The notes under the pieces were generated by a model. It did not search any database, was not told where the DNA came from, and saw only the letters and a program-made list of their open reading frames with translations. This document shows, one piece after another, positions 10,939 to 19,543 of a stretch of DNA of 64,000 bases. Source of the DNA: Rhizobium sp. P38BS-XIX (lineage in GTDB: Bacteria; Pseudomonadota; Alphaproteobacteria; Rhizobiales; Rhizobiaceae). Positions within the stretch are counted from its first letter, which is position 1, and each line of letters opens with the position of its first letter. Made by a program: the position numbers and the translations under genes. The stretch lies in contig NZ_JABAIJ010000001.1 of NCBI RefSeq assembly GCF_012641435.1, forward strand, positions 806,001-870,000, read 5' to 3'.

Positions 10939-11580
10939 ATGACCAAGACTGTTCTGTGTTACGGCGACTCGCTGACATGGGGCTACAGTGCCGAAACGGT
11001 CGGCCGTCATGCCTATGAAGATCGGTGGCCGAGCGTGCTGCAAAAGGCGCTCGGCAACCAGGTACACATCATCCCGGAAGGGCTGAACGGCCGTACCACC
11101 GCTTTCGACGATCATCTCGCCGATTGCGACCGCAACGGTGCGAAGATCCTGCCGACGATCCTGCAGAGCCATAATCCGCTCGATCTCGTCATCATCATGC
11201 TCGGCACCAACGACATGAAGCCGGTTGTCGCCGGTTCGGCCTTTGCCGCTCTGCAGGGTATCAGCCGCTTGATCCAGCTGGTGCGCAATCATGCCTGGGG
11301 GTTCGATTACGAGGTGCCCGACATCCTCATCGTCGCCCCGCCGGCAATTACCGAGACGGCCAATGCCGCTTTCGCGGCGAGCTTTCTCGGTGCTGTAAAG
11401 GAATCGAGCAAGCTGCCGACGCTTTACGGCGATCTGGCGGATGAACTCGGATGCGGCTTCTTCGATGCCAATACGGTCGCCGTCACCACGCCGCTCGATG
11501 GTGTGCATCTCGATGCGGAAAACACCCGGGCGCTCGGTCGCGGCCTCGAGCCGATCGTGCGGATGATGCTCGGTCTCTGA
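10939..11580 (+). CDS. SGNH/GDSL-type hydrolase in the PDH operon
   Basis: A 213-residue serine hydrolase of the SGNH family, arylesterase-like. Block I is CYGDSLTWG with the nucleophilic serine, block III is MLGTNDMK, and block V is DGVHLD with the catalytic Asp/His pair. There is no signal peptide, so it is probably cytoplasmic. It lies 25 bases after pdhC and 52 before lpdA, hence is probably co-transcribed with the PDH genes. The substrate is unknown; an acyl-ester or thioester clean-up role for the complex is speculation. Confidence 0.88.
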   Translation: MTKTVLCYGDSLTWGYSAETVGRHAYEDRWPSVLQKALGNQVHIIPEGLNGRTTAFDDHLADCDRNGAKILPTILQSHNPLDLVIIMLGTNDMKPVVAGSAFAALQGISRLIQLVRNHAWGFDYEVPDILIVAPPAITETANAAFAASFLGAVKESSKLPTLYGDLADELGCGFFDANTVAVTTPLDGVHLDAENTRALGRGLEPIVRMMLGL

Positions 11581-11632
11581 TAAATTCAAGGCGCCGGCTC
11601 TGACCCGCCGCCAGCAATAAGGCAGGAAACAC

Positions 11633-13078
11633 ATGGCTGAGAATTACGACGTCATTATCATCGGCTCCGGTCCGGGCGGTTATGTCGCCGCCGTGCGCGC
11701 CGGCCAGCTTGGCCTGAAGACCGCGATCGTCGAGCGTGAACATCTGGGCGGCATCTGCCTCAACTGGGGCTGCATTCCCACCAAGGCGCTGCTCCGCTCG
11801 GCTGAAATTCTCGATCATTCCAACCATCTGAAGGATTACGGCCTTGTTCTCGAAGGCAAGGTGAGCGCGGATGTGAAGGCAGTTGTCGCCCGTTCGCGTG
11901 GCGTTTCCGCCCGCTTGAACACCGGCGTCGGCTTCCTGATGAAGAAGAACAAGGTCGACGTGATCTGGGGCGAAGCCAAGATCACTAACCCGGGCGAAAT
12001 CGTCGTCGGCAAGTCGACCAAGCCCGTTGTCGAGCCGCAGCATCCGCTGCCGAAGAACGTCAAGGGCGAGGGCACCTATACCGCCAAGCACATCATCGTC
12101 GCGACCGGCGCCCGTCCGCGCGCTCTGCCCGGCATCGAGCCGGATGGCAAGCTGATCTGGACCTATTTTGAAGCGCTGAAGCCGGATTTCCTGCCGAAGT
12201 CGCTGCTCGTCATGGGCTCGGGCGCGATCGGCATCGAATTCGCGAGCTTCTATCGCTCGATGGGTGTCGATGTGACCGTCGTCGAAGTCATGCCGACCAT
12301 CATGCCGGTCGAAGATGCCGAAATCTCCGGTATTGCCCGCAAGCAGCTTGAAAAGCGCGGCCTGAAGATCCTGACCAAGGCCAAGGTCACCAAGGTTGAG
12401 AAGGCCGCCAACTCGATCACCGCGCATGTCGAAACGGAAGACGGCAAGGTGCAGCAGATCGTTGCCGACCGCATGATCTCCGCCGTCGGCGTCCAGGGCA
12501 ACATCGAGAACCTCGGCCTTGAGGCGCTTGGTGTGAAGACCGACCGCGGCTGCGTTGTCATCGACGGCTACGGTAAGACCAATGTTCCCGGCATCTATGC
12601 GATCGGCGATGTCGCCGGCCCGCCGATGCTGGCGCACAAGGCTGAGCATGAGGGCGTCGTCTGCATCGAGAAGATCGCTGGCCTGCCGAACGTTCACCCG
12701 ACCGACAAGGGCAAGGTTCCGGGCTGCACCTATTGCCAGCCGCAGGTCGCCTCCGTCGGCATCACCGAGGCCAAGGCCAAGGAACTCGGCCGCGATATCC
12801 GTGTCGGCCGCTTCTCCTTCGCCTTCAACGGCAAGGCGATCGCGCTCGGTGAGGATCAGGGTCTTTGCAAGGTCATCTTCGACAAGAAGACCGGCGAATT
12901 GCTCGGCGCGCACATGGTTGGCGCCGAAGTGACCGAACTCATCCAGGGCTTCGTTGTCGCCATGAACCTGGAGACGACGGAAGAAGAGCTGATGCACACG
13001 ATCTTCCCGCATCCGACTGTTTCCGAATCGATGAAGGAGTCGGTGCTGGACGCTTACGGCCGGGCGCTGAACGCTTGA
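11633..13078 (+). CDS. lpdA: Dihydrolipoyl dehydrogenase (PDH E3)
   Basis: FAD-dependent enzyme that reoxidises dihydrolipoamide with NAD+. At 481 residues it shows the N-terminal FAD motif IIIGSGPGGYVAAVRAGQLG. The redox-active disulfide is in GGICLNWGCIPTKAL, the NAD-binding segment is VMGSGAIGIEFASFY, and the C-terminal active-site dyad is in FPHPTVSE. An insertion near residues 125-145 (GKSTKPVVEPQHPLPKNVKG) lengthens it slightly relative to E. coli Lpd. Its place after pdhABC indicates the E3 dedicated to PDH, although rhizobia often have further E3 copies. Confidence 0.97.
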   Translation: MAENYDVIIIGSGPGGYVAAVRAGQLGLKTAIVEREHLGGICLNWGCIPTKALLRSAEILDHSNHLKDYGLVLEGKVSADVKAVVARSRGVSARLNTGVGFLMKKNKVDVIWGEAKITNPGEIVVGKSTKPVVEPQHPLPKNVKGEGTYTAKHIIVATGARPRALPGIEPDGKLIWTYFEALKPDFLPKSLLVMGSGAIGIEFASFYRSMGVDVTVVEVMPTIMPVEDAEISGIARKQLEKRGLKILTKAKVTKVEKAANSITAHVETEDGKVQQIVADRMISAVGVQGNIENLGLEALGVKTDRGCVVIDGYGKTNVPGIYAIGDVAGPPMLAHKAEHEGVVCIEKIAGLPNVHPTDKGKVPGCTYCQPQVASVGITEAKAKELGRDIRVGRFSFAFNGKAIALGEDQGLCKVIFDKKTGELLGAHMVGAEVTELIQGFVVAMNLETTEEELMHTIFPHPTVSESMKESVLDAYGRALNA

Positions 13079-13133
13079 TAATTTCCTGGCTCGCCCTTTA
13101 TCCAAGGGGTGGAAATCAGGAAAGGAAATCAAC

Positions 13134-13388
13134 ATGTCTATCACGGCGGAAGGCTGGGTCGTCTTTCTTCTTATCGGTCTGGTGGCGGGCTTTCTCGCGA
13201 GCCTGATCGTCGGTGGAGGCGGGCTCATCAGTTGCCTGGTGAGTGGTGTCATCGGGGCTTTCGTCGGCGGTTTCCTGTTCCATTATTTCGGGATATCGCT
13301 CGGCATTGAAAATGCGCTCGTCGTGGAAGTCATTCATGCCACGGTCGGTGCGATCGTGGTGGTGCTACTGGCGAGATTGATCGCCTAG
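13134..13388 (+). CDS. GlsB/YeaQ/YmgE family membrane protein, copy 1
   Basis: An 84-residue, very hydrophobic protein of the transglycosylase-associated (GlsB/YeaQ/YmgE) family. It has three predicted membrane segments and the glycine-rich first helix FLLIGLVAGFLASLIVGGGG. The family is linked to general stress responses, but no biochemical function is established. GGAAAGGAAATCAAC before the ATG supplies the ribosome binding site. A second member follows at 13501, and a third lies at 36832. The C-terminus ends HATVGAIVVVLLARLIA, diverged from the other two. Confidence 0.85.
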   Translation: MSITAEGWVVFLLIGLVAGFLASLIVGGGGLISCLVSGVIGAFVGGFLFHYFGISLGIENALVVEVIHATVGAIVVVLLARLIA

Positions 13389-13485
13389 AGCGGTTCCAGG
13401 AAAAGTGCGTAGCAGCGCTACTGGAACTGGGTAGACGCAAATGGATTGAGCCTTTCCGTGACTTGATTGGAAACGGAAATGCTCT
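13387..13485. repeat. Structured intergenic repeat-like element
   Basis: About 99 bases start AGAGC (13387-13391) and end GCTCT (13481-13485), an inverted terminal match. Nested inside are TTCCAG (13394-13399) with CTGGAA (13421-13426), and TTTCCG (13453-13458) with CGGAAA (13474-13479). The opening resembles an interspersed element that I recall from many rhizobial intergenic regions (AGAGCGGTTCCAGGAAAAGTG type); that family link is from memory. It separates two paralogous GlsB genes. Confidence 0.5.
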
Positions 13486-13500
13486 GAAATCGGAGATGTG

Positions 13501-13749
13501 ATGGAAAGTGTCGGTTGGCTGGGTCTGATTATCATCGGCGGTCTCGCGGGCTGGCTCGCAGGCAAGCTGATGGACGCACGCTACGGCATTATTCTGAACA
13601 TCATTCTCGGCATCGCCGGCTCGGTGGTTGCGGCAGGGCTTCTGGTGGCCCTGCATGCCAACGTACCAGGAGGCCGGCTTGGCTTTTTCATCACCGGTTT
13701 CATCGGTGCATGCATTCTGATATTCCTCGCCAAATTCGCTCGGCGATGA
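13501..13749 (+). CDS. GlsB/YeaQ/YmgE family membrane protein, copy 2
   Basis: An 82-residue membrane protein with the family pattern: LIIIGGLAGWLAGKLMDA, then NIILGIAGSVVAAGLLVAL, and a final GFFITGFIGACILIFLAKFARR. It is closer to the copy at 36832 than to its neighbour at 13134. I chose the ATG at 13501 over the adjacent GTG at 13498 because GGAG at 13492-13495 is then correctly spaced. Likely role: cell-envelope stress, mechanism unknown. Confidence 0.87.
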   Translation: MESVGWLGLIIIGGLAGWLAGKLMDARYGIILNIILGIAGSVVAAGLLVALHANVPGGRLGFFITGFIGACILIFLAKFARR

Positions 13750-13783
13750 AGGCCGCACTTGAGCGGCGGAAAGTAGACGTTTC

Positions 13784-14755
13784 ATGGTCACGATTCTCGA
13801 CACGATCAATCCTGAGGCAAAGCGCGTAAGGCATCCGGAAAAGGCGCATCGGCCGGATACCGAAGTGCTGCGCAAGCCGGAATGGATCCGTGTGAAGGCG
13901 CCGACATCGAAGGGGTATGCCGAGACCCGCTCGATCGTGAAGGAGCATAAGCTCGTCACGGTCTGCGAGGAGGCCGGCTGCCCGAATATCGGCGAGTGCT
14001 GGGACAAGAAGCACGCCACATTCATGATCATGGGCGAGATCTGTACGCGCGCCTGCGCCTTCTGCAATGTCGCGACAGGCAAGCCGAATGCGCTCGACAT
14101 GGCGGAGCCGGAAAATGTCGCCAAGGCCGTCAAGGAAATGGGCCTTAGCCACGTCGTCATCACCTCCGTCGACCGCGACGATTTGGCAGACGGCGGCGCC
14201 GAGCATTTCGAGAAGGTGATCTGGGCGATCAGAGCCGCTTCGCCGGGAACCACGATCGAAATCCTGACGCCGGACTTCCTGAAGAAGCCGGGCGCGCTAG
14301 AACGTGTCGTCGCCGCCAAGCCCGACGTCTTCAACCACAATATGGAAACCGTGCCGGGCAATTACCTGACGGTTCGCCCCGGTGCGCGCTACTTCCACTC
14401 GGTTCGCCTGCTGCAGCGCGTCAAGGAGCTGGACCCGACGATGTTCACCAAATCGGGCATCATGGTCGGCCTCGGCGAAGAGCGCAATGAAGTGCTTCAG
14501 CTGATGGATGACCTGCGCACCGCCGACGTCGACTTCCTGACCATCGGCCAGTATCTGCAGCCGACGCGCAAGCATCACCAGGTGATGAGCTTCGTGACCC
14601 CGGAGGAATTCAAGTCCTATGAGACCGTGGCCTATACAAAGGGCTTCCTCATGGTGTCTTCGAGCCCGCTGACCCGCTCCTCGCACCATGCCGGCGACGA
14701 TTTCGCGCGCCTTCGCGCCGCTCGTGCCAAGAAGCTTCTGGTTGCGGCCGAGTAA
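13784..14755 (+). CDS. lipA: Lipoyl synthase
   Basis: Radical SAM enzyme that inserts two sulfurs into octanoyl groups on lipoyl domains, completing the PDH and 2-oxoglutarate dehydrogenase cofactors. At 323 residues it shows both cluster motifs. The auxiliary cluster is [12 protein letters not shown] (Cx4Cx5C) and the radical SAM cluster is CTRACAFC (Cx3Cx2C). The C-terminal [15 protein letters not shown] supplies the conserved serine ligand. Its location next to pdhABC-lpdA makes functional sense, because both PdhB and PdhC carry lipoyl domains. A strong terminator follows. Confidence 0.97.
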   Translation: MVTILDTINPEAKRVRHPEKAHRPDTEVLRKPEWIRVKAPTSKGYAETRSIVKEHKLVTVCEEAGCPNIGECWDKKHATFMIMGEICTRACAFCNVATGKPNALDMAEPENVAKAVKEMGLSHVVITSVDRDDLADGGAEHFEKVIWAIRAASPGTTIEILTPDFLKKPGALERVVAAKPDVFNHNMETVPGNYLTVRPGARYFHSVRLLQRVKELDPTMFTKSGIMVGLGEERNEVLQLMDDLRTADVDFLTIGQYLQPTRKHHQVMSFVTPEEFKSYETVAYTKGFLMVSSSPLTRSSHHAGDDFARLRAARAKKLLVAAE

Positions 14756-14786
14756 GCAACGCAAATTAAAACTTGTCATTTGATCG

Positions 14787-14813
14787 AACCGCGGCGATTG
14801 TGCCGCGGTTTTT
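14787..14813 (+). terminator. Rho-independent terminator after lipA
   Basis: AACCGCGGC (14787-14795) pairs with GCCGCGGTT (14802-14810) over a six-base loop. The T-run TTTTT (14809-14813) overlaps its end. It marks the end of the PDH/lipoate region. Confidence 0.9.
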
Positions 14814-14911
14814 GTTTGTGCCGTCATGTTCCTGTCATTCGTGCGGCCTAGGGAACACGCCGCCGTTTGTGACCGGTATCGGCGCTTTAGATTCGATTGT
14901 GGAGCTGGACC

Positions 14912-15505
14912 GTGGAGCAAACTATCGCGCCGCTGGCGCTGTCGCGTGCCGTCGATATGGAAGAGGCGGCGTCCATCCTTGCAAAAGCAGAGCGAATTCT
15001 GGTGATCGGCTGTTCGGGCACCGGCAAGAGCACGCTCGCGCAGGCAATCGCATCCAGACTGGATGTCGTCTATGTCTCCATGGATCGGGATATCTTTTGG
15101 CTGCCAGGTTGGAAGACCAGATCAAGACCCGAGGCGCGTTCCCTGATCGAGCAGGCTGTGGCTGGTCCTCGCTGGATCATGGACGGCAACAGCCCGGGAA
15201 CCTTGCCCTTGCGGCTGCCGCGCACGCAGATCGTCCTATGGCGCCGCCCACCGCGACGGGTCGCGCTCTGGGGCGTCTTTGCACGATGGCTGCGTTACAG
15301 AGGCGGCACCCGGCCCGAAATGGCGCCGGGATGCCCGGAGCGGCTGAACTGGAAATTCCTGAAATATATCTGGACGTTCGAGCGTGAGGAGGTGCCTCAG
15401 TTTGAGGAGATGCTTTCGCTTCATGGGCGAGACGTGCCGGTCCTGACGTTGAAATCCCACCGCGAAAGCGATGAACTTCTGGCGCGCCTTCAACACAAGA
15501 TATGA
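14912..15505 (+). CDS. P-loop NTPase, adenylate kinase-like, tandem copy A
   Basis: A 197-residue soluble protein with Walker A VIGCSGTGKSTLA (about residues 32-44). Family-like blocks are VSMDRDIFWLPGW, RWIMDGNSPGT, LRLPRT and TRPEMAPGCPE. It resembles the nucleoside/shikimate kinase-like proteins sometimes annotated as topology modulation (FlaR-like) proteins; the substrate is not known. The GTG at 14912 is preferred because GGAG lies seven bases upstream and the resulting length equals that of copy B. It lies between the lipA terminator and the RatA-like gene. Confidence 0.8.
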   Translation: MEQTIAPLALSRAVDMEEAASILAKAERILVIGCSGTGKSTLAQAIASRLDVVYVSMDRDIFWLPGWKTRSRPEARSLIEQAVAGPRWIMDGNSPGTLPLRLPRTQIVLWRRPPRRVALWGVFARWLRYRGGTRPEMAPGCPERLNWKFLKYIWTFEREEVPQFEEMLSLHGRDVPVLTLKSHRESDELLARLQHKI

Positions 15506-15514
15506 GAGGCTGAG

Positions 15515-16108
15515 ATGGATGTTCCGGCAGTACCCGATTTGCACAGCGAGGTGCGCGATCTCGCCGAGGCGGCCGCTCGTATTCGTCGCGCAAATCGAAT
15601 CATGGTGATGGGCTGCTCCGGCGGCGGCAAGTCGACGCTGTCACAGAAAATTGCCGATCGCTTCGGCCTTGCCTATGTTTCGATCGATCGCGATGTCCTG
15701 TGGCTTCCCGGATGGGTCGAGCGTGCAAAGGATGAGCAACGCGCCATCATCATCTCCAAGGTTCGGGAAGAACGATGGATCCTTGATGGGACGAATCCTT
15801 CCACGTTCGATCTGCGCTTGCCGCGGACCGATCTGGTCATTTGGGTGCGGATGCCTCGCCTCCTGTGTATCTGGGGCGCGGTAACGCGATGGATCAAATG
15901 GATGGGCCGGACGCGCCCCGAAATGGCACCGGGGTGCATCGAGAAGATCGATTGGGAGTTCCTGCGATTCATCTGGACATTCGAGGAGAAATTCTCGCCG
16001 CGCGTCACAGCCGGTCTTGCCGAGCACGGCCCCGATGTCCCCGTCTTGCAGCTGAAATCCCGCGGCGAAATGCGTCAGCTTCTTGATCTTCTCGGTCGTC
16101 CTGCTTAA
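15515..16108 (+). CDS. P-loop NTPase, adenylate kinase-like, tandem copy B
   Basis: A 197-residue paralogue of the preceding gene, roughly half identical by eye over its length. Walker A is VMGCSGGGKSTLS. The same blocks recur: YVSIDRDVLWLPGW, RWILDGTNPST, RLPRTDLVIW, RTRPEMAPGC and FIWTFE. Only nine bases separate it from copy A, so both are likely on one transcript. Conservation of the catalytic-looking blocks argues that both copies are active. The substrate is unknown; kinase activity on a small metabolite or nucleotide is an inference from the fold. Confidence 0.8.
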   Translation: MDVPAVPDLHSEVRDLAEAAARIRRANRIMVMGCSGGGKSTLSQKIADRFGLAYVSIDRDVLWLPGWVERAKDEQRAIIISKVREERWILDGTNPSTFDLRLPRTDLVIWVRMPRLLCIWGAVTRWIKWMGRTRPEMAPGCIEKIDWEFLRFIWTFEEKFSPRVTAGLAEHGPDVPVLQLKSRGEMRQLLDLLGRPA

Positions 16109-16117
16109 TTGCGGCTC

Positions 16118-16564
16118 ATGCCTCAGTTCGAAACTCATCGCCCCGTCCCCCATTCCCCCGATCAGATGTTCGACCTCGTTGCCGACGTCGAGCGATATCC
16201 GGAGTTCCTGCCGCTTTGCGAAGGGCTCTCCGTTCGCAGCCGCAAGGAGCGCGATGGCAAGATCCTGCTGATTGCCGATATGACTGTCGGTTACAAGGCG
16301 ATCCGCGAGACCTTCACGACGCAGGTGTTGTTGAACAAGTCGGAGCGCGCCATCGACGTGAAATATATCGACGGCCCGTTCAAGTATCTCGACAATCGTT
16401 GGCGTTTTCAGCCGGCGGAAAACGGCGGGAGCGTCATCGATTTCTTTATCGACTACGAGTTCAAGAGCCGCATTCTCGGTGCGCTGATGGGGTCGATGTT
16501 TGATCGTGCGTTCCGCATGTTTACGGATGCCTTCGAAACGCGCGCGAACAAGATCTACGCCTGA
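16118..16564 (+). CDS. RatA/COQ10-like START-domain protein
   Basis: A 148-residue single-domain protein of the polyketide cyclase/START family; it opens MPQFETHRPVPHSPDQMFDLVADVERYPEFLP. Automated pipelines call such proteins the RatA toxin, but the family also contains COQ10-like ubiquinone-binding proteins. No RatB/RnfH-type partner is adjacent. A COQ10-like role in ubiquinone handling is therefore at least as likely. The ATG at 16118 is chosen over the upstream TTG at 16109. It is convergent with cinA, with 11 bases between stops. Confidence 0.85.
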   Translation: MPQFETHRPVPHSPDQMFDLVADVERYPEFLPLCEGLSVRSRKERDGKILLIADMTVGYKAIRETFTTQVLLNKSERAIDVKYIDGPFKYLDNRWRFQPAENGGSVIDFFIDYEFKSRILGALMGSMFDRAFRMFTDAFETRANKIYA

Positions 16565-16575
16565 GCCGTCCGCTG

Positions 16576-17070
16576 TTACCGACCGAGCGTGACGAGCATC
16601 TCCAATGCCGTGTTCAAGGTGGCGAGCCGAACTTTGTCGCGGCCGATATCGCCATAGCGCATCTCATGGTGAATGAAGCCACCGCTGCGCGCCTTTGCCG
16701 CGAGGTGCACGAGCCCGACAGGCTTTTCCGTCGAGCCGCCGCCAGGACCTGCGATACCCGTGACCGCTACGGCAAAATCGGCATGGGAGCGGAAGAGGGC
16801 GCCATGCACCATCTGGAGTGCCGTTTCCTTCGATACAGCACCGAATTGCGTAAGGGTCTGCTCTTGAACGCCGAGCATCTCCATCTTGGCGGTGTTGGTG
16901 TAGGTGACGAAGCCGCGATCGACCACGGCGGACGAACCCGGAATTTCGGTCAGGGCACCGGCAATGAGCCCCCCGGTGCAGGATTCGGCCGTTGCGATCA
17001 TCCACTTTTTCGCAGTGAAGTCGGTAACGATCTTCTGCGCGAGCGCAATAGTCTCATCGGGGAAATGCAT
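16576..17070 (-). CDS. CinA family protein (C-terminal amidase domain only)
   Basis: A 164-residue protein consisting only of the CinA C-terminal domain, whose family members deamidate nicotinamide mononucleotide (PncC activity). The motif TAESCTGGLIAGALTEIPGSS near residue 25 holds the active-site serine region, and AVTGIAGPGGGS follows near residue 105. The N-terminal molybdopterin-binding-like domain of full CinA is absent, as in E. coli YgaD/PncC. The start overlaps the ispDF stop (ATGA on the minus strand), so the two are translationally coupled. Confidence 0.9.
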   Translation of the reverse strand: MHFPDETIALAQKIVTDFTAKKWMIATAESCTGGLIAGALTEIPGSSAVVDRGFVTYTNTAKMEMLGVQEQTLTQFGAVSKETALQMVHGALFRSHADFAVAVTGIAGPGGGSTEKPVGLVHLAAKARSGGFIHHEMRYGDIGRDKVRLATLNTALEMLVTLGR

Positions 17071-18293
17071 CACGGCTTGCCTCCGCGATAGACGACGGTC
17101 GCGGTTGCGATGGCTGCGATGCCCTCGCGGCGGCCGACAAAGCCGATTTTCTCGTTGGTCGTTGCCTTGACGGAGCAGCGATCGATGCTGATGCCCAGAA
17201 ACTCCGATAGCCTGGCGCGCATGACATCGCGGTGTGGCCCGACTTTCGGCGCTTCGGCGATCAGCGAGACATCCGCATTCATGATGGTGCCGCCGCGCTC
17301 GCGCACGATTTTTGCCGCATGCTGGATGAAGATCCGGGAAGGGGCGCCCTTCCATTGCGGATCGGAGGGCGGGAAATGATCGCCGATATCGCCGGCGCCG
17401 CAGGTGGCAAGCAGTGCGTCCGTCAACGCGTGCAGGGCGACATCGGCGTCCGAATGCCCCTTCAGCTTCTGGTCGTGCGGAATGAAGACGCCGCAGAGAA
17501 TAACGCCATCGCCGGGCTCCAGCTGATGAACGTCATAGCCGTTGCCGGTGCGCACGTCGGGCAGCAGCAGGCCGGTACTGAGCTTTTCATCGGCCATGGC
17601 AATATCCCTCTTGATCGTCAGTTTTACGTTGTCGGCGCTGCCGATAACCAATGTCACCGGCAGGTTACACCATTCGGCGATCGACGCATCGTCGGTGAAA
17701 TCGGTCCGGCCATCGGCTTCGGCTCTTTCGTGGGCGTCGAGGATATCGGTGAATCGGAAGGATTGCGGCGTCTGGGCAGCGTGAAGTCCCGCACGCGGCA
17801 CGGTGTCGACGACCAGCCCCTCCGTGTTGCCGCGCTTCAACGTATCGGTGACAGGCATGGCCGGTAAAACGGCCGGTGCACCATCCGCCAGCGCGGCAGC
17901 AACACGATCCAGCAGATCATGGTCGAAGAACGGGCGCACGGCATCATGGATCATCACATGCGTCACGCCGTTTGGTTTCAGGTGCCTGAGCCCCGCAAGA
18001 ACGGATTGCTGGCGCGTCGGGCCGCCAAAGGCGATCTCGATCTCCGGTGGATTGGAGACCTGTTCCAGCGCGGCCCTCAGCAGCTTCTCGTCATCGCGAT
18101 GGATCACGACGACAATCTTCGCCGTCTGCGGCCATGTCACGAATCTTTCAAGCGTATGCGCAATAACCGCTCTGCCGCCGATGGGACGATATTGCTTGGG
18201 GCCTTCTTCCGGAGCGCCCGCCCGTTCGCCACGCCCGGCGGCAACGATCACGATTCCCACCGACAGCGGTTGCGTTGAATGCATTTGCGTCAT
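17070..18293 (-). CDS. ispDF: Bifunctional IspD/IspF of the MEP isoprenoid pathway
   Basis: A fusion of 2-C-methyl-D-erythritol 4-phosphate cytidylyltransferase and 2-C-methyl-D-erythritol 2,4-cyclodiphosphate synthase, 407 residues. The IspD half shows [28 protein letters not shown] and [13 protein letters not shown]. The IspF half begins near [15 protein letters not shown], with zinc ligands in YDVH and [17 protein letters not shown]. These two genes are fused in many alphaproteobacteria. I used the ATG at 18293, with GGGGG just upstream; an ATG three codons later is possible. cinA overlaps downstream. Confidence 0.95.
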   Translation of the reverse strand: MTQMHSTQPLSVGIVIVAAGRGERAGAPEEGPKQYRPIGGRAVIAHTLERFVTWPQTAKIVVVIHRDDEKLLRAALEQVSNPPEIEIAFGGPTRQQSVLAGLRHLKPNGVTHVMIHDAVRPFFDHDLLDRVAAALADGAPAVLPAMPVTDTLKRGNTEGLVVDTVPRAGLHAAQTPQSFRFTDILDAHERAEADGRTDFTDDASIAEWCNLPVTLVIGSADNVKLTIKRDIAMADEKLSTGLLLPDVRTGNGYDVHQLEPGDGVILCGVFIPHDQKLKGHSDADVALHALTDALLATCGAGDIGDHFPPSDPQWKGAPSRIFIQHAAKIVRERGGTIMNADVSLIAEAPKVGPHRDVMRARLSEFLGISIDRCSVKATTNEKIGFVGRREGIAAIATATVVYRGGKP

Positions 18294-18473
18294 AAACCCC
18301 CGAAGAATGAAAGGCCGGTCTTCGGCATGGCTTTGGAAGGCGTAACGCTTTCCTTTGAAAAAGCACATGCTAAATGGACCGCCAGAAGACGATCCTGTTT
18401 GAGCAGGGTCTATCGCCTCAACTGAGTATTTTCCAGCATCTGCCCAAAAATTATCGGGATTCTTCGAAACCCC

Positions 18474-18502
18474 TTGGCAAACTTTTAAAGCGTGTCTAAA
18501 AA
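18474..18502 (+). promoter_or_regulatory. Candidate promoter of the dusB-ntrBC operon
   Basis: TTGGCA (18474-18479) and TAAAAA (18497-18502) are 17 bases apart. Transcription would start around 18509, leaving only a few bases before the ATG at 18515, which has no clear ribosome binding site. I saw no sigma-54 (GG-N10-GC) element in this gap. Inference from spacing only. Confidence 0.3.
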
Positions 18503-18514
18503 TAGTGCAGATGT

Positions 18515-19543
18515 ATGGTGTGCCCGAAAGATAATCATTTGCTTTCTCCCAAGCTTGCAGCTCCATTTTCCATCGGTCCGGTATCCATTCGAAATCGCGT
18601 CATCCTTGCGCCGATGTCGGGCGTCACGGATCTGCCGTTCCGGCAGCTCGCATTGCGCTACGGGGCCGGCCTTGTGGTGACGGAAATGGTGGCAAGCCGC
18701 GAGCTGGTCCAGGATGCGGCCGAATCGTGGGCGCGTCTGAGAAGTGCCGGTTTGAAGCCGCATATGGTGCAGCTGGCAGGCCGTGAGGCGCACTGGATGG
18801 CGGAGGCGGCCAAGATCGCCGCCGACAACGGCGCAGATATCATCGACATCAATATGGGCTGCCCGGCCAAGAAGGTCATCGGCGGCTACTCCGGGTCGGC
18901 GCTGATGCGCGATCCGGACCATGCGCTGACATTGATCGAGGCGACTGTGCGCGCCGTGAAGATACCGGTAACGCTGAAGATGCGGCTCGGCTGGGACGAG
19001 AATTCCATCAACGCGCCTGATATCGCGCGTCGTGCCGAGGAGGCTGGCATTCAGCTTGTCACCATTCATGGCCGCACGCGTATGCAGTTCTACGAGGGTA
19101 GGGCAAACTGGGACGCGATCCGTGCCGTACGCGATGTGGTCTCCATTCCGCTTGTTGCCAACGGTGACGTCGAGACGGCTGAGGATGCGCAGGAAATCCT
19201 GCGGCGTTCCGGCGCCGACGCCGTCATGATCGGTCGCGGTTGCCAGGGGCGCCCATGGCATGCCGGCGTGCTGGCCGGTCATCGCGAACCGGCCCGCGAG
19301 GAAATCGTCGCGATCGCACTCGAACATTACCGGATGATGCTGGAGTTTTACGGCGAGGCCGTCGGCATTCGCCACGCCCGCAAGCATCTTGGCTGGTACC
19401 TCGATCGCTATGCGCCGGCGACGACAGGCGTCGACAAGGCAAAAATCATGACGTCGAAGGAGAGCGGCGAGGTGGCTGCATCCTTCCATGCTGCGCTGTC
19501 GGCCGGCGCCGATCTCGCGCAAAGCGTCCAGGAGGCTGCATGA
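18515..19543 (+). CDS. dusB: tRNA-dihydrouridine synthase (NifR3 family)
   Basis: FMN enzyme that reduces uridines in the tRNA D-loop. The gene was formerly called nifR3 because it precedes ntrBC in rhizobia and Rhodobacter. The 342-residue protein has the signature [17 protein letters not shown], the catalytic cysteine in NMGCPAKKV, and RTRMQFYEG and [14 protein letters not shown] further on. Its stop overlaps the ntrB start (ATGA, 19540-19543), so translation of the nitrogen regulators is tied to it. Confidence 0.95.
   Translation: MVCPKDNHLLSPKLAAPFSIGPVSIRNRVILAPMSGVTDLPFRQLALRYGAGLVVTEMVASRELVQDAAESWARLRSAGLKPHMVQLAGREAHWMAEAAKIAADNGADIIDINMGCPAKKVIGGYSGSALMRDPDHALTLIEATVRAVKIPVTLKMRLGWDENSINAPDIARRAEEAGIQLVTIHGRTRMQFYEGRANWDAIRAVRDVVSIPLVANGDVETAEDAQEILRRSGADAVMIGRGCQGRPWHAGVLAGHREPAREEIVAIALEHYRMMLEFYGEAVGIRHARKHLGWYLDRYAPATTGVDKAKIMTSKESGEVAASFHAALSAGADLAQSVQEAA

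Noticed and set aside
11483..13252. A 589-codon minus-strand frame opposite lpdA
   Set aside because: It spans several real plus-strand genes and has a compositionally biased translation. It is an antisense shadow.
18294..18514. A sigma-54 promoter in front of dusB-ntrBC
   Set aside because: I looked for GG-N10-GC with the TGGCAC/TTGC context and found none. A sigma-70-like pair at 18474 fits better.
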